The translations under genes and the position numbers were made by a program. Below the pieces are notes generated by a model, which saw only the letters and a list, made by a program, of their open reading frames with translations, searched no databases and was not told where the DNA came from. Below, one piece after another: positions 47,269-57,810 of a stretch of 64,000 bases of DNA. Location: the NCBI GenBank assembly GCA_030549335.1, contig CM060189.1, positions 50,004,917 through 50,068,916 on the forward strand, written 5' to 3'. The stretch comes from Pontederia crassipes. Lineage: Eukaryota > Streptophyta > Magnoliopsida > Commelinales > Pontederiaceae. Position 1 is the stretch's first letter. Every line of letters starts with the position of its first letter.

Positions 47269-48310
47269 TGCCTTTCCTCCACCCTTAGATCAGCACCAGA
47301 GTGTTCCCCTATGCCTTGATTGTGCCAAGTGTCATCTGGATAGAAAATATCTCAGGTGACAGCTTTTTGGACAGCAAAAAGTAGGTGGTCCCCCCTTGCT
47401 TTTCCAACCTTTTTCAGCTCCATGACATCTGCTAGAAGAGATGGAACACCAAACATCAAAGTCCTCAAATAGGTAATAAACAAATAAGGGTGATGACAGC
47501 TACTAGGATCAGCTCTAGTGTCAAATAAAATTTGATGTTGTGCAGAGTTGCAAACCAAGGTTAAAAATGACAATTAATCAAACCCGGAATGATAACTTTG
47601 TATATATCTTGGAAAATGTCCAAATATGAGTAGTTCAAAGCATTGAAGGCATCAAATGGATTAGGGTGGCAAGTGAGTGAAGTCAGAAATCAAATATGAC
47701 TAAGATTTCATAGGAATGATAACTTGGGTGCCAAAATGATAACTTAATTGCCTTAAAAATGATAATTTGTCATAACTTTAGTTGTGGTTATCCAAATGTG
47801 ATCAAATTTGAACAGCAATGAGTTAAGACAATGTTTTAGTGATTTCTTAATGCCTTGGTGCAGAATTGATAGTTTTGCATGTCGAAATGACAATTTTGCC
47901 CTTTAATGATAACTTGGCAAATGGAAAAATGATAACTTGTTCAAATGGATTTATAATTTTTCACAAGTTGAGATATGGTCATCCAAATATGATTCATTCA
48001 TGATAATGATGGATTTATGGCAAGAAAATCATTGAAAATCAGCTCACTCAAAATAATGATAACTTGGCATATATGAGTGATAACTTGTCCTAAAAATGAT
48101 AACTTGACATAGAATTGAAATATTTATGGATTTTGGCATTTCAGAACCTCTATGCGCATGGAATTAAGTATAAAATGAGAAAATCAACTAGTTATCACAA
48201 TTCATGCATTCCCAACATAATTGGCCAAAAGTTGGACAATTTAGGGGCTCGATATGGGTGACATGCATCTAAAATGGGATAAAAGACTATAGTGATCAGC
48301 TAATGATCAC

Positions 48311-48710
48311 TTTCCTTCTTTGAGACAGGTGGAGCCTCGCCACATAGCAGACCCTCATGCAGATCCAGATATAGATGATGAGGATCCTATACCTCTGTAG
48401 TATGAGGGGCCTTCACAGCAACCGCAGACATCCTTTACGGCTCCGAGTCCACCACTTCAGCATGGATCTACTTTTCAGCCGACTTCTGCTTCAGCCCTTG
48501 CCAGTTTCGATGTCTTGGCACTGCAGGGTACCTTAGCCACACTTCTTGTGGGCCAGGAGCGACAGTACAAGCTTATGCAGTAGCACCATCAGGAGACTCA
48601 GGCTCAGTTTCGACAGCTTAATGACCGTCGGGATCATCTTGAGCACCTGATTCAGGACTACTTTGGACAGTACCACCACCTCCACCACCTCCAGAGATGG
48701 GCTAGCTGGT
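48311..48710 (+). pseudogene. Coding remnant of element C, unknown function
   Basis: A reading frame with two TAG stops. It starts within ...QVEPRHIADPHADPDIDD, continues as a P/Q/S-rich stretch (APSPPLQHGSTFQPTS), then GTLATLLVGQERQYKLMQ and a Q/R/H-rich segment (QFRQLNDRRDHLEHL) that could form a coiled coil. It lies just upstream of the internal PPT-like motif, the position of the extra 3' ORF in some Tat/Athila elements. No catalytic motif is visible and I cannot name it. Confidence 0.5.
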
Positions 48711-48780
48711 CGTGTCTTTTCCTTTCTTCTTTTCTATCTTTTTGAGTCTTTCATTTTGTACTCCTTACCTTGTCTGGCTA

Positions 48781-48816
48781 ATACTGAGGATAGTGTTTAG
48801 TTCAAGCTTGGGGGAG
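48781..48816 (+). other. Internal hairpin plus PPT-like motif of element C
   Basis: ATACTG, loop AGGA, TAGTGT: 6 pairs, two of them G-U. AAGCTTGGGGGAG follows. Confidence 0.6.
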
Positions 48817-49297
48817 ATTACATTTCATGCATCATATTTGCTTATTGTACTGCATCATCATGTTTGCTTTCTTTTAGTTTATTTTAGTATTGCATGTTTG
48901 CTTTATCTTTACATCTTATGAAAATCCATAAAATTTTAAAAATTTCAAAAATCACAAAAATATCATTCACCATCATTTTGCCTTATTGTTTGTTCTTCTT
49001 ATTTGCACTTAAGTGAAATTTAAGGACACCCTGTGTACTTATGAAATTCTATTGCCATAATTTTATCTGTTCCATCACCTTAGTATTGGGTAATTTGGAA
49101 GGTATATGTTGCCAAGTAAAATTATGGATACTTAGACCACTGATTCTTGTTTATGCTCGCATTTTATTTCTTATTTTTATTTTATGTCTTTATGGTAGTG
49201 GCCTTTTTATTGAATGCATAAAGTATTTTGTGAGCTGAAAATAAATAAATCTGAAAGAGGGTTAGTTAAACCCCAAAAGTTATACGAAGGTATAATT

Positions 49298-49620
49298 GTG
49301 TTATCTGGAACCTGGGTGTGTTCGGATGACTAGATCCGTAGAAGATTCTTGCCTGACAACCTAAGGGCAACTGCTCTGAGATCCGTCGGTCAAAAGTCCG
49401 CTACATGAACCACCTTGTGCAATATGGAGAAGCACAAGAGTACCAAATCAATAAAGGGGACAAGTTTTAAACGATGCATAACTGTGTTATCCGGAACCTG
49501 GGTGTGTTCGGGTGATTAGATCCGTAGGGAATTCTTGACTGGTGACCTAAGGCCAACTAGTCTGGGATCCATCGGTCGAAAGCCTGATACATGAACCACC
49601 TTGCGCAATATGGAAAAGAA
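49298..49620 (+). repeat. Inter-PPT module of element C, two tandem copies
   Basis: Period about 186 bp, with GTGTTAT at 49298 and 49484. Both copies carry GGAACCTGGGTGTGTTCGG, TAGATCCGTAG, GACCTAAGG-like or AACCTAAGG, GATCCRTCGGTC and CTACATGAACCACCTTG. Strongly similar to 35288-35582 in element B. Confidence 0.75.
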
Positions 49621-49916
49621 CATGAGTAATCAATTCTATAAATCAATAAGAAGGTGAATAAAGTAAAATTAAGCTCACTCTATACTTTTTGCATTCAACA
49701 TTAATGCTATTATTTGATAGACTCTATGTTTTCTTGCACGAAGCTGAACTAGAATAAGTTTAAACTGTTTAAGATCCAGAAATTTTATAAGGCTGGCTAT
49801 GGATTGTAGTTAGATACTTTGGTGATGGACTTGTAAAATGATGGTAGTGGAAAAGTATTAGTCATGGGGTGGAGACTATGATGGTTCATTTATGATTCTT
49901 GAGTCTTGCCTTGGAG

Positions 49917-49953
49917 CTTGCTTGAGGACAAGCAAGAGTTCAAGCTTGGGGGA
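49917..49953 (+). other. Terminal hairpin and PPT of element C
   Basis: CTTGCTTG, loop AGGA, CAAGCAAG (8-bp perfect stem), then AAGCTTGGGGGAA before the LTR start. Confidence 0.8.
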
Positions 49954-50189
49954 ATTGATGCATGCATTATTATACATGTTTACATACATCATTTTAGATT
50001 ATTTTTCATTGTTTTTACCATTGCGTGCATCTACTTTTTCAATTATTTCTCTAAAATTTGTTAGAGTCCAAAGCTACCAACTTTCATTGTATTTTGATCT
50101 CAGGAGTGTCAAATTGGAGGTGCACAATGACAGTCACGAAAGAGCGCAGAAATCAAAGCAAAAAAATGAGATAATCACTATCCTGAAGA

Positions 50190-51180
50190 GGAACCCGGGC
50201 CGGAGCACACCCGGGTCGGGTCGATCGTAAGACCAAAACCGAGTCAGATTTTATGCAACAGAAGAACTCGGGCCGAGTACATTATAACCCGGACTGGGTT
50301 TGCTTATCAGATGAATATTATCAGACGGTTCGGATTTTCGCCTTGTTGAACACGAAGTTAAGATCTCAAAATGGCGTGCAACCCTAGGGTGACGTTCTCC
50401 CCTATAAATACTACTGTTTGGAGGCTTTGTAAGTAGTCCCTGACTCGTGAATTCTCGTGCCCTAGCCACCCAACTTCCGAGAGAAATTTCTACAGTGCTA
50501 AATTCTAAAGCAACTTGGAGTCGTTCCGGCGAACCCCTGCGACGACCACACGGCCGAGGCTCGTGACAGAGGCATCGTCGGACTCCGGGAAACATACTTT
50601 AGTAATATTTTTTATGAAATTCTTGTTTATCATTATTGATTTGATGTCAAAATAATTATGTATGGAGTAGTTTTGTTGTTAGGGGAAAACTAAGTTGAAC
50701 CTTGTTTATCTCTCAATTTATTTGGATAATTAGACTTCTGTTAAATTGCAATTCGTGCATGGTTAATGTTAGAATATTGGATAATCTTCATGTCGTATTA
50801 TTCTGCAAGTTTTTTGCATGATTAGTCGTTGAATTTTCTTCCAAAATTCAATTTGATTCACGAACTCTGCAATCATAGAACTCGGACCGGGTAGCATCAA
50901 ACCCGGGCCGCATTTTGTCTCTGATTTAATCATTGTTGTTCTTTACGGTGGAGCCCGGACCGAGTTTATTTTGTGCCCGAACCGAGTTGTTCGGTACCCG
51001 GGTTACTTCTCTGCTCGGGCCATGTTGACTGCGCAGCGTAAAAGTGAGGGTTTTTTGTCTGAACCCGGGCCATGTTCAGTTGAACCCAGGCAGGGTCAGT
51101 TTGTTTTTCTTGTCTCAATCGAGCTTTATCTCACAGACCCGGGCCGAGTTCTGTATAACCTGGGCCGGGTATTATTTTCG
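50190..51180 (+). repeat. ACCCGGGCCGAG-type motif series in the C LTR
   Basis: About 14 GC-rich variants of ACCCGGGCCGAGTT (for example near 50190, 50210, 50268, 50290, 50885, 50905, 50955, 50980, 50997, 51065, 51085, 51138, 51160) dispersed in an otherwise AT-rich LTR. Confidence 0.55.
50403..50410 (+). promoter_or_regulatory. TATA box of the C LTR
   Basis: TATAAATA preceded by CTCCCC, a standard plant TATA context. Transcription would be expected to begin near 50435. Confidence 0.6.
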
Positions 51181-51934
51181 AGTTTCTAATCGTTATACTT
51201 CGGATTTGATTGTTATTACTTGTGGATTTGGAAGGATTTTTATCCCATGCATTCTGATCATGGTTATGTGCAATTTGATTGAGTTTTCAACTGGTTGAAC
51301 TTAATCTTGATTAGAATAGTTAGGTTCTCGAGATTTTGAGTCCTTTATATTTAGCGATCCTTCTTCGTGCATAAATGCATCTCGATTAAAATTTGATTAT
51401 TGTATTTTTGAGTTTTTAGAAATCATAGTTTTATTTTAATCAGAGATAATTAGTTCTCAAGTTTTTTTAGCACTATATTTATGTGTATAAGTTGCATTTT
51501 CAAGCAATTCGGTTCAAAGTGAGATTAGTGTTGACTGAGGTTTCAACAGCTTTAATGGCACTTTTATCGGATTAGTTTGATTCTCAAGTTTTTGAGATCA
51601 ATATTTTTAAGCAACTACTTTTCATTAGAAGTTTAATTGGTGATTTATTGATTATTTGAGAGATAACAGGGGGATACGAAGTTAGACCCTAACTCATCAT
51701 TATTATAAATTTTTCCTCTGCTAAGCACCGTTTTCATTTGTTTTCTCGCTTCCTTTTTCTTAATTGAATAATGGAAAGTTGATTCCTCGATTGATTTTTC
51801 ACAATAACTTTTAGAGAAAAAAAGATTATTAATCTTTAGTCCTCGTGGGTTCAACGCTTTATTCACTCTTTATTACTTGATACGATCTAGTATACCTGCT
51901 AGTATATTTGCGCTTAATTTTCACGCATCACCCT

Positions 51935-52150
51935 CCGAGCAAGGCGGGCAGATCTGGCCGCCGCAGCGACTGATCCGGCCGACCTCCGCGTGCGACGGGC
52001 AGATCTGGCAGCCGCGGCGGCCTGATCCGGCCGCCCTCCACGCGCGGCGGGCAGATCTGGCTGCCACGGCGGCCCGATCCAGCCGCCCTCCGCGCGCAGC
52101 GGGTAGATCCAGCGGCTAGAACCGCCCTCCGCGCACGGAGGGCAGCCGAA
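51935..52150. repeat. GC-rich ~52-bp minisatellite
   Basis: Four copies with period 51-52 bp. CGGGCAGATCTGG-like anchors lie at 51945, 51996, 52048 and 52100, with GATCCGGCCGCCCTCC between. It lies right after the C LTR. Similar GATCCGGCCGCC wording recurs at 61490-61950. Confidence 0.8.
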
Positions 52151-53516
52151 TCTCATCTCATCTTTAATAATGCCTTCTTTTTTGTCTTTATAAGCAAATG
52201 TTTATCACATCTCATCTTTAATTCATTCACATCCATATATTTTAACTTAAGGATACATTTTGTAAATTAAAGTTTCGACAACTATAGACACTAGAAGTAC
52301 TTTGGTAATGAAAAATGAAAAATCTAAGGCAGAATCATGTTGGATCTTAACTTTAGGAACATTTATCGAAACCAAAAAAATTAGGTAATTATTATTGTGC
52401 GAAATCCGAGTGGTCCCCGCCCTACGGCGTGATTCTCCTTGGCGCAACAAGCTATAGAATATTTGAGTGATCCCCAAGGCGCATCTTAAATTATCCTTCA
52501 ATTGATTTCTTAGTTCCCTCCAAAAACAAACGCATCTTAATTATCCTTCAAGAAGGGCTCCACAGTTTAAAATTTAACAGATATTTGTTTCTGTTTCTTT
52601 AATTGTATATAAAGAGTTTGAACAAATTTAACAAATTTTTGTTTCAGTTTGAAATTCAGAATTCGACTTACATTCTTCTGCAAACAATTTCAAATGAATA
52701 AAAAACAACTTCGATCAGCTATACATGGCAAGATTTGTTGAACATAAGTGGCACCTATAAATCCTCAGACCTTCATATTTTGCTCTCAGAGATAAAATTA
52801 TGTAATTTTGTTCATTACCGTTTGATCTGAATAGACATGACAATTGAACTTAACCTGCTGATTTATAATTCAGGCCGCCCACTGACGTGTCCAGGGATCT
52901 CGCGGTTGAAGTTGGAATGTCAAGCTTTGCTCTTGACAAGGTGAGAACAGCTGAACAAGCTAATCACTGTGATTTATTTCCTTAGGAAAAGAAAAAAAAC
53001 AGATTACATGATTGGCTTTCCTCTTAGTTCAATGTCCTATAAATAATGTTTTCATTTAGTTCCTTTAGAATAAAGTTTGAATTCTCAAATGCTGCAGAAA
53101 AAGTTCATTCAACTGTTATCATTATGTTATAAAATGTTATAATTGAACTGAGTACTTTAATTCTGTCACTCGAAACGACATAAATTTTTTAAGTTTGTTC
53201 CTTTAGATTTCATTCATTAGTTCTTATTTGTTATTGTGTAGTGCAAATATGATGACTTTTAATTAGTGTTTACGATTTTCCTGATTATTTCTAATTAGTG
53301 TTTATGGTGTTCCTGATTATTTCTAATTAGTATTTATTTTTAGTTCATAAGGGTGTTTATGATTTGTTCCTGATTAGTTGTAATTAGTGTTTACGATGTT
53401 TCTTCCATGTTTTTTTCTTATGACGGAATATGTGAACCTTTGGATTGATTGTCTAAACTTGACCGGTTTTATTACAAAATTTTTAATTACTATAACTTGC
53501 AAATAATGCAGACATT
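52151..53516 (+). other. Probable 5' part of CACTA element 1
   Basis: AT-rich with no long frame and no CACTA terminus. It lies between the C LTR/minisatellite and the transposase start. The only gene-like piece is a short exon candidate at 52874-52940. The 5' TIR may lie on the far side of element C or have been lost. Confidence 0.45.
52874..52940 (+). pseudogene. Candidate captured exon in CACTA 1
   Basis: 67 bp of raised GC content, framed by TTTATAATTCAG on the left and GTGAGAAC on the right, good plant acceptor and donor contexts. One frame is fully open for 22 codons beginning PPTDVSRDLAVEV and is phase-consistent with the acceptor. A second frame is also open, so coding is not proven. 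I do not recognise the protein. Confidence 0.35.
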
Positions 53517-55034
53517 ATGTCGTACTTGAACGATAGTCAATGAATGTACAATAGAAATAATCCTGATCGTAGAGGTTTGACACAAGAATTCATATATGGC
53601 TTTAACTATTATGTTAGTATGGCTTGTCAGTCTTTGCAATATCAACGGGAGGGAACAATTAGGTGTCTTTGCTTGAAATGTTATGGCACAAAGTTACAGA
53701 CGCTAGAGACAGCTAAGGTTCACTTATATAGAAAGGGTTACAAATCCAATTATTAGCAATTGGATGATTTAGGTGAAGGAGCACCTTCGACAAGCGTACC
53801 AAATCCAGGTCTCCATTTTGTCGATCCTCAAGAAGGATTTACTTCACAATATGAATAGTTAGTTTATGATGCAGCTGCAACTGAGTATGAGAATATTAGA
53901 TTTAAGCAGGATGAAGAGACATCAAATCCAAAAGCAAGAGATTTTTATGACTTGCTAAACTCATCGAGCCAACCCTTATGGCCCGAGTGTGAAAGTCATT
54001 CGAACTATCACTTGTTGTTAGATTGTTGAATCTGAAAGCTGACCACAATATTTCACAAGCATGTTTTGATGTATTTCTAGATATTTTAAAAGAGGTCACA
54101 CCAACTAGGACTCGCATTCCTGAAATTTTTTATAGGACAAAAAGATTGATTAGTAAACATGATCTTGGCTCAACTAAAATAGATTATTGTCGCGATGGTT
54201 GCATGTTATATTATGGCGATGACATCAATCTAAATGAATGCAAATTTTGTGGGGCCGAACGATATAGAGTGACTAACAAGACTCAAGTGGCTGTGAAAAG
54301 AATGCATTATTTGCCTCTTATTCCAAGACTTAAAAGACTATACTCATCTATAGGATCAGCGTCGCAAATGAAGTGGCACGCACAATATAATACTTCTGAA
54401 GGTGTCATGCTTCACCCGTCGGAGGGTGAAGCGTGAAAACATTTTGGTCGTAAGCATCCTGGTTTTGCTAGGGACGAAAGGAACATAAGGCTCGAATTAT
54501 GCGCGGATGGTTTTACACCATATGGTCAGACTTCAGTTTGTTGGCCGGTCATAGTAACACCATATGATTTGCTACCTGGGATTTGTATGTCCGCACCTTA
54601 TATATTTTTAACATGCATTATTCCTGATCCTCACAATCCTAAACAAAGGATAGACATGTATTTACAGCCTCTAATTGATGAGTTAAAAGAACTATGGGAT
54701 TGTGTCGTCGCTTATGATGTGTCGACCAAACAAAACTTCACCTTGAAAGCTACCTTATTGTGGACTATTAATGATTTTCCTGCCTATGGGATGTTGTCTG
54801 GTTGGATGACCGTAGGGAAACTAGCTTGTCCATGTTGCATGGAACACTCAGATGTGTTTACTTTGAGAAATAGGAGTAAAAATAGTTGGTTTGACTGCCA
54901 TAGACAGTTTCTTCCAACTGAGCATCCATACAGAAATAACTAAAATGCATTTCGACGGACTAGGGTTGTAGAAGACATGGCTCCGATCAGACGCTCAGGA
55001 GCTCAATTATGTCGCATTGTCAATGCTTTACGCA
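53517..55034 (+). pseudogene. CACTA transposase TNP2-like remnant
   Basis: It starts MSYLNDSQ at 53517. The N-terminal transposase-associated domain follows: MYNRNNPDRRGLTQEFIYG, CLCLKC and VHLYRKGY (residues ~10-80). A variable acidic stretch and the TNP2 domain come next (LLNLKADHNISQACFD, CRDGCMLYYGDD, KHFGRKHPGFARDERNIRL, LCADGFTPYG, LLPGICMSAPYIFLTCIIPD, ACPCCMEHS). Breaks: TGA before MYNR and before KHFGRKHP (both where Trp is usual), TAG near 53858, a frameshift near 54010 and TAA at ~54942. The C-terminal half is missing, joined directly to the next gene's domain near 55020. Confidence 0.88.
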
Positions 55035-56691
55035 GAAAGTGGTCCACCGATGAGTACAAATCAAAGTGCCAAAAAACAAAAACAAGTCGAGAGTCCGACC
55101 AGGGAGCATGCTTGCATTCGGGCGGATGTGTATCCACGAGCACGATTTCCAAGAAAATGGTAAAGTCTTTCAATATTGTGTCGACAAAATATTATACTTT
55201 ATTTGACATTGTTAAGTGCAAGAGAAAGAGACGGGTAGACCACCTACTCAGGATGAAGTATTTCTCCGAACTCATTAGAAGAAGAATAAAGAATGTGTTT
55301 CATCATTTGCTCGGGAGACATATGTATGTAAATTTAAGGGTTCTTTTTTTAAGTTTCAAGTAAATATATAAGAAGACAAATGAAAAAAAAAATTAATCCT
55401 GGTAAATGTGAGTAGTGTGTTTAGGATTCAAAATCTTATATAAAAAGATACGAAGAAATAGTATATCCTACATATATATTTTCTTTTTCCTAATAAGTAA
55501 GAGTTAATGGCATTCGAAAATATTCTTTAATGCCGGTTTGTCGCAACTCAATGGTTATCCGAGTGTTAATGTAAAAATTGTATGCATTTTTTTAAATAAA
55601 GTTTTTAACCTTCCTGAAAATTTTAATTGAGCACTTTTTCACCTTTGATAAGTTTACATTCGGTAATTTTTTTTATCTTTTTATTAGTTGTTCTATGTTT
55701 AGATTTGTTTGATTTTCCTTTTCATATTTTAACGTGTATCTCCATTGATTATGTATATCGAATTATCATTCTCCTTCAGATTTCACGAATGACATTATGA
55801 TTTCCCTATGGAAGCTTTTGTTTGGCGTTCAACTGCACATCTGTTCTTTTAAAAAGTAATAGTATACATCAACAAAAATATATGCTTGTAGGTTGGATCA
55901 ACTGTTTGACTATTTAATTGGGTGTCATTTGCGTATTCAATTATGGTAACTTTTATGGGCATATCATTTTGTGCATATCATATTACTTAGACAATTAGGC
56001 AGTGGTATACATTTTAGCTTCGTATACGTCATCTTATTTTAAAAATTATCAAGACTCTAATTGTCCTTTAGATGGAATTAAATTTTCAATCTCATTTTTT
56101 CATGATACGAGGAACTTTCATATTTCACAAGCATTAATTATCCATATTCCCCCTATTTTCTTTCACGTAAAATTAATGTGTGGTTCTAAAGACCTTTTTT
56201 TTAAAAAACTAGTTTATTAATGTCATTGATTTATCTTATTTTTTAGTATCGTTGATTTATCATTTTTCTACCTTCAAGAGTCTTACAAAACAAAAGAAGT
56301 CGAGCATATTACACAAGCCACGCAGGAGGGGACCACACCATTGACCCCAAGACAACTTTGGACAGACCACGTCGGGGTGAAGAAGGGTCGCATTTATGGC
56401 CTCGGTACTTCTGTCGGTACTGCACATATTGGATATGGTCGTAAATCTACTTCATGTTCAAGTTCCTCTGGTCAAGGTATGCAAAAAATTCTTGATCAAA
56501 TGAGATAGGAGATTAGGCAAGAGGTTAGACAAGAGATGACATAAGAGATAAGGCAAGAGGTTACTTTGGAAATTAGGAAGGAGTTCGAACAACGTGAACA
56601 TCGTACCAAAAAAGAAATGAAGAAACTGGTGTGTGACATCATGCGTGGCGCAGCCGATGATGAGGACGACGAGAACGACTTACTTTTATAG
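55035..56691 (+). pseudogene. Ptta/En-Spm second CACTA protein, two exons
   Basis: Exon 1 (about 55035-55325) has STDEYKSKCQKTKTSRESDQGACLHSGG, then after a frameshift RPPTQDEVFLRTH and SFARETY. It ends at a GTATGTAA donor-like site. Exon 2 starts about 56277 after CTTCAAG and reads LTPRQLWTDHVGVKKGRIYGLGTS, then an E/Q/R-rich coiled-coil-like tail ending in an acidic DDEDDEND stretch and a TAG at 56691. It contains in-frame TAG and TAA. The match is to the plant transposase (Ptta/En/Spm) family, the second protein of CACTA elements. The intron is about 950 bp, AT-rich and otherwise empty. Confidence 0.82.
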
Positions 56692-57330
56692 TTTTTTGTA
56701 TGTTGTGTTGCGCTCGGACAAGGTGCTAACTTTCTTCCCCTAGTTTTTTACACATTTAGCAAAAATGTTCTCTTAAAAACTATAAAAGTAGGGTAATTAG
56801 ACTATAAATGTTCCCCTAGTTTTTAACTTAGTTTTGCAAAAGGTGCTAAGTTACTTCCCCTACTTAGGATGAGAACCACTTTCTCCCGATTCTTTTGTTG
56901 TGCAGTGATGATCGTGGTGCCTTGCGAAAAGGTGGACCGAAATGCCAATTCTTCAAGTTCTTGAGATCCGATGGGAAAGGCGAGACCAAATCTCTTTGCT
57001 CAGCCTATGTGTCCATCTTCTTCATGACGGAGACCACATCTCTTTGCTCCGACCATCTCGTTGCTTACTTATGTTTGGCATTTGTGTTTGGATATTATGT
57101 TTGGCATTTGTGTTTGGATATTATGTTTGGAAACTATGTGTTGTGTTGCATTTCTTAAGTTTGGATGTTATATGTTGTGGTGATGGATGTTATGTTATGT
57201 GATGGATATTATGTTGTCATTGGATATTATGTGATGCATGGACAATTGTGGTGACTTATATGATCCAAATGGATCTTTCATTGTATTATCTGTTTGGACA
57301 GCCAATTTCTGACATTTTTTTATTTTTTTA
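56692..57330 (+). other. 3' untranslated part of CACTA 1
   Basis: Noncoding. It includes two CTTCCCCTA-containing segments (56735-56875) and a 26-bp tandem repeat (57071-57130). No other feature was recognised. Confidence 0.5.
57071..57130. repeat. 26-bp tandem repeat
   Basis: Unit ATGTTTGGCATTTGTGTTTG... starts at 57071 and 57097, with a partial third copy at 57123. Confidence 0.8.
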
Positions 57331-57391
57331 TTATTTTCGACGGTTAGAACAAAAAAAGAATAATTATCGTCAATTATTTTTTTCGATACTT

Positions 57392-57610
57392 ATCGACGGT
57401 TCTAACCGTCCGTACAAGCTTATAGATGGTCCTAACCGTCACTAATAATCGATGGTTTTAACCGTCAAAATTTATTGACGGTTTGAGCCATCGAAATTCA
57501 ACTGTCGAGTCGACGGTTAAAACCATCGATATGAATTTAAGACGGTTTGAATCATCGATAATATCGATAGTTCAAACCGTCGATACATATCGATGGCTCA
57601 AACCGTCTTA
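57392..57610. repeat. Subterminal palindromic repeats of CACTA 1
   Basis: Eight near-palindromic 20-mers of the form TCGACGGTTNNAACCRTCGA at ~28-bp spacing. Further GACGGTT copies flank them (about 57338, 57660). Clustered subterminal repeats are the usual binding sites for the second CACTA protein (TNPA in En/Spm). Here each unit is itself two-fold symmetric. Confidence 0.75.
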
Positions 57611-57796
57611 AATCTTCAACGTTCGACGGCCGCGCCCGCCAGCTGGACCGTCGAAGATGTCGACGGTTTAGGGATAATCGTCGCAAATCATTTGCGATGC
57701 CTCATTTTCGCACGGACGCTATCCCTCGGAAAACCCGTCGAAAAATGTCATTTTCAACGGTTCTGGCCAAATTACAGATGGCGTCTGTAATAAGCT

Positions 57797-57810
57797 ATTT
57801 TCTTGTAGTG
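57797..57810 (+). mobile_element. 3' terminal inverted repeat of CACTA 1
   Basis: TTTTCTTGTAGTG, the reverse complement of CACTACAAGAAAA, closes the element. It is followed by TGG, the presumed 3-bp target duplication. The matching 5' end was not found. Confidence 0.8.

Larger units (their letters stand above)
42135..48309 (-). mobile_element. 5' LTR of Athila element A, interrupted
   Basis: On the minus strand it begins TGATCATTAGCTGATCAC at 48309 and ends CACTATCA at 42135. Without the solo LTR and one TSD copy it is 2,876 bp. It resembles the 3' LTR at 23668-26499 along its length. It contains a 29-bp tandem duplication (45795-45852), a TATATAAG box (47261-47268) and a GATAACTT cluster (about 47590-48110). 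Confidence 0.87.
48310..49955 (+). mobile_element. 3' internal part of LTR element C
   Basis: It begins directly at the A 5' LTR end, so A is inserted in C. It holds a decayed coding tail (48311-48710), the internal hairpin and PPT-like motif (48781-48816), the duplicated inter-PPT module (49298-49620) and the terminal hairpin and PPT (49917-49953). The 5' part of C is not in the window. Confidence 0.75.
49956..51930 (+). mobile_element. Element C 3' LTR
   Basis: 1,975 bp, TGATGCATGC to CACGCATCA, with the same terminal hexanucleotides as element B but a different body. TATA box at 50403. The middle (50190-51180) is marked by repeated ACCCGGGCCGAG-type motifs. Near the 3' end it has CTCGTGGGTTCAACGC, a phrase also found in the B LTR as CTCGTGGGTTCGACAC. 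Confidence 0.85.

Noticed and set aside
50251-50595. 114-codon minus-strand frame in the C LTR
   Set aside because: Lies antisense across the LTR promoter and its GC-rich motif region; no recognisable domain.
51877-52156. 80-codon frames on both strands
   Set aside because: Shadows of the 52-bp GC-rich minisatellite.
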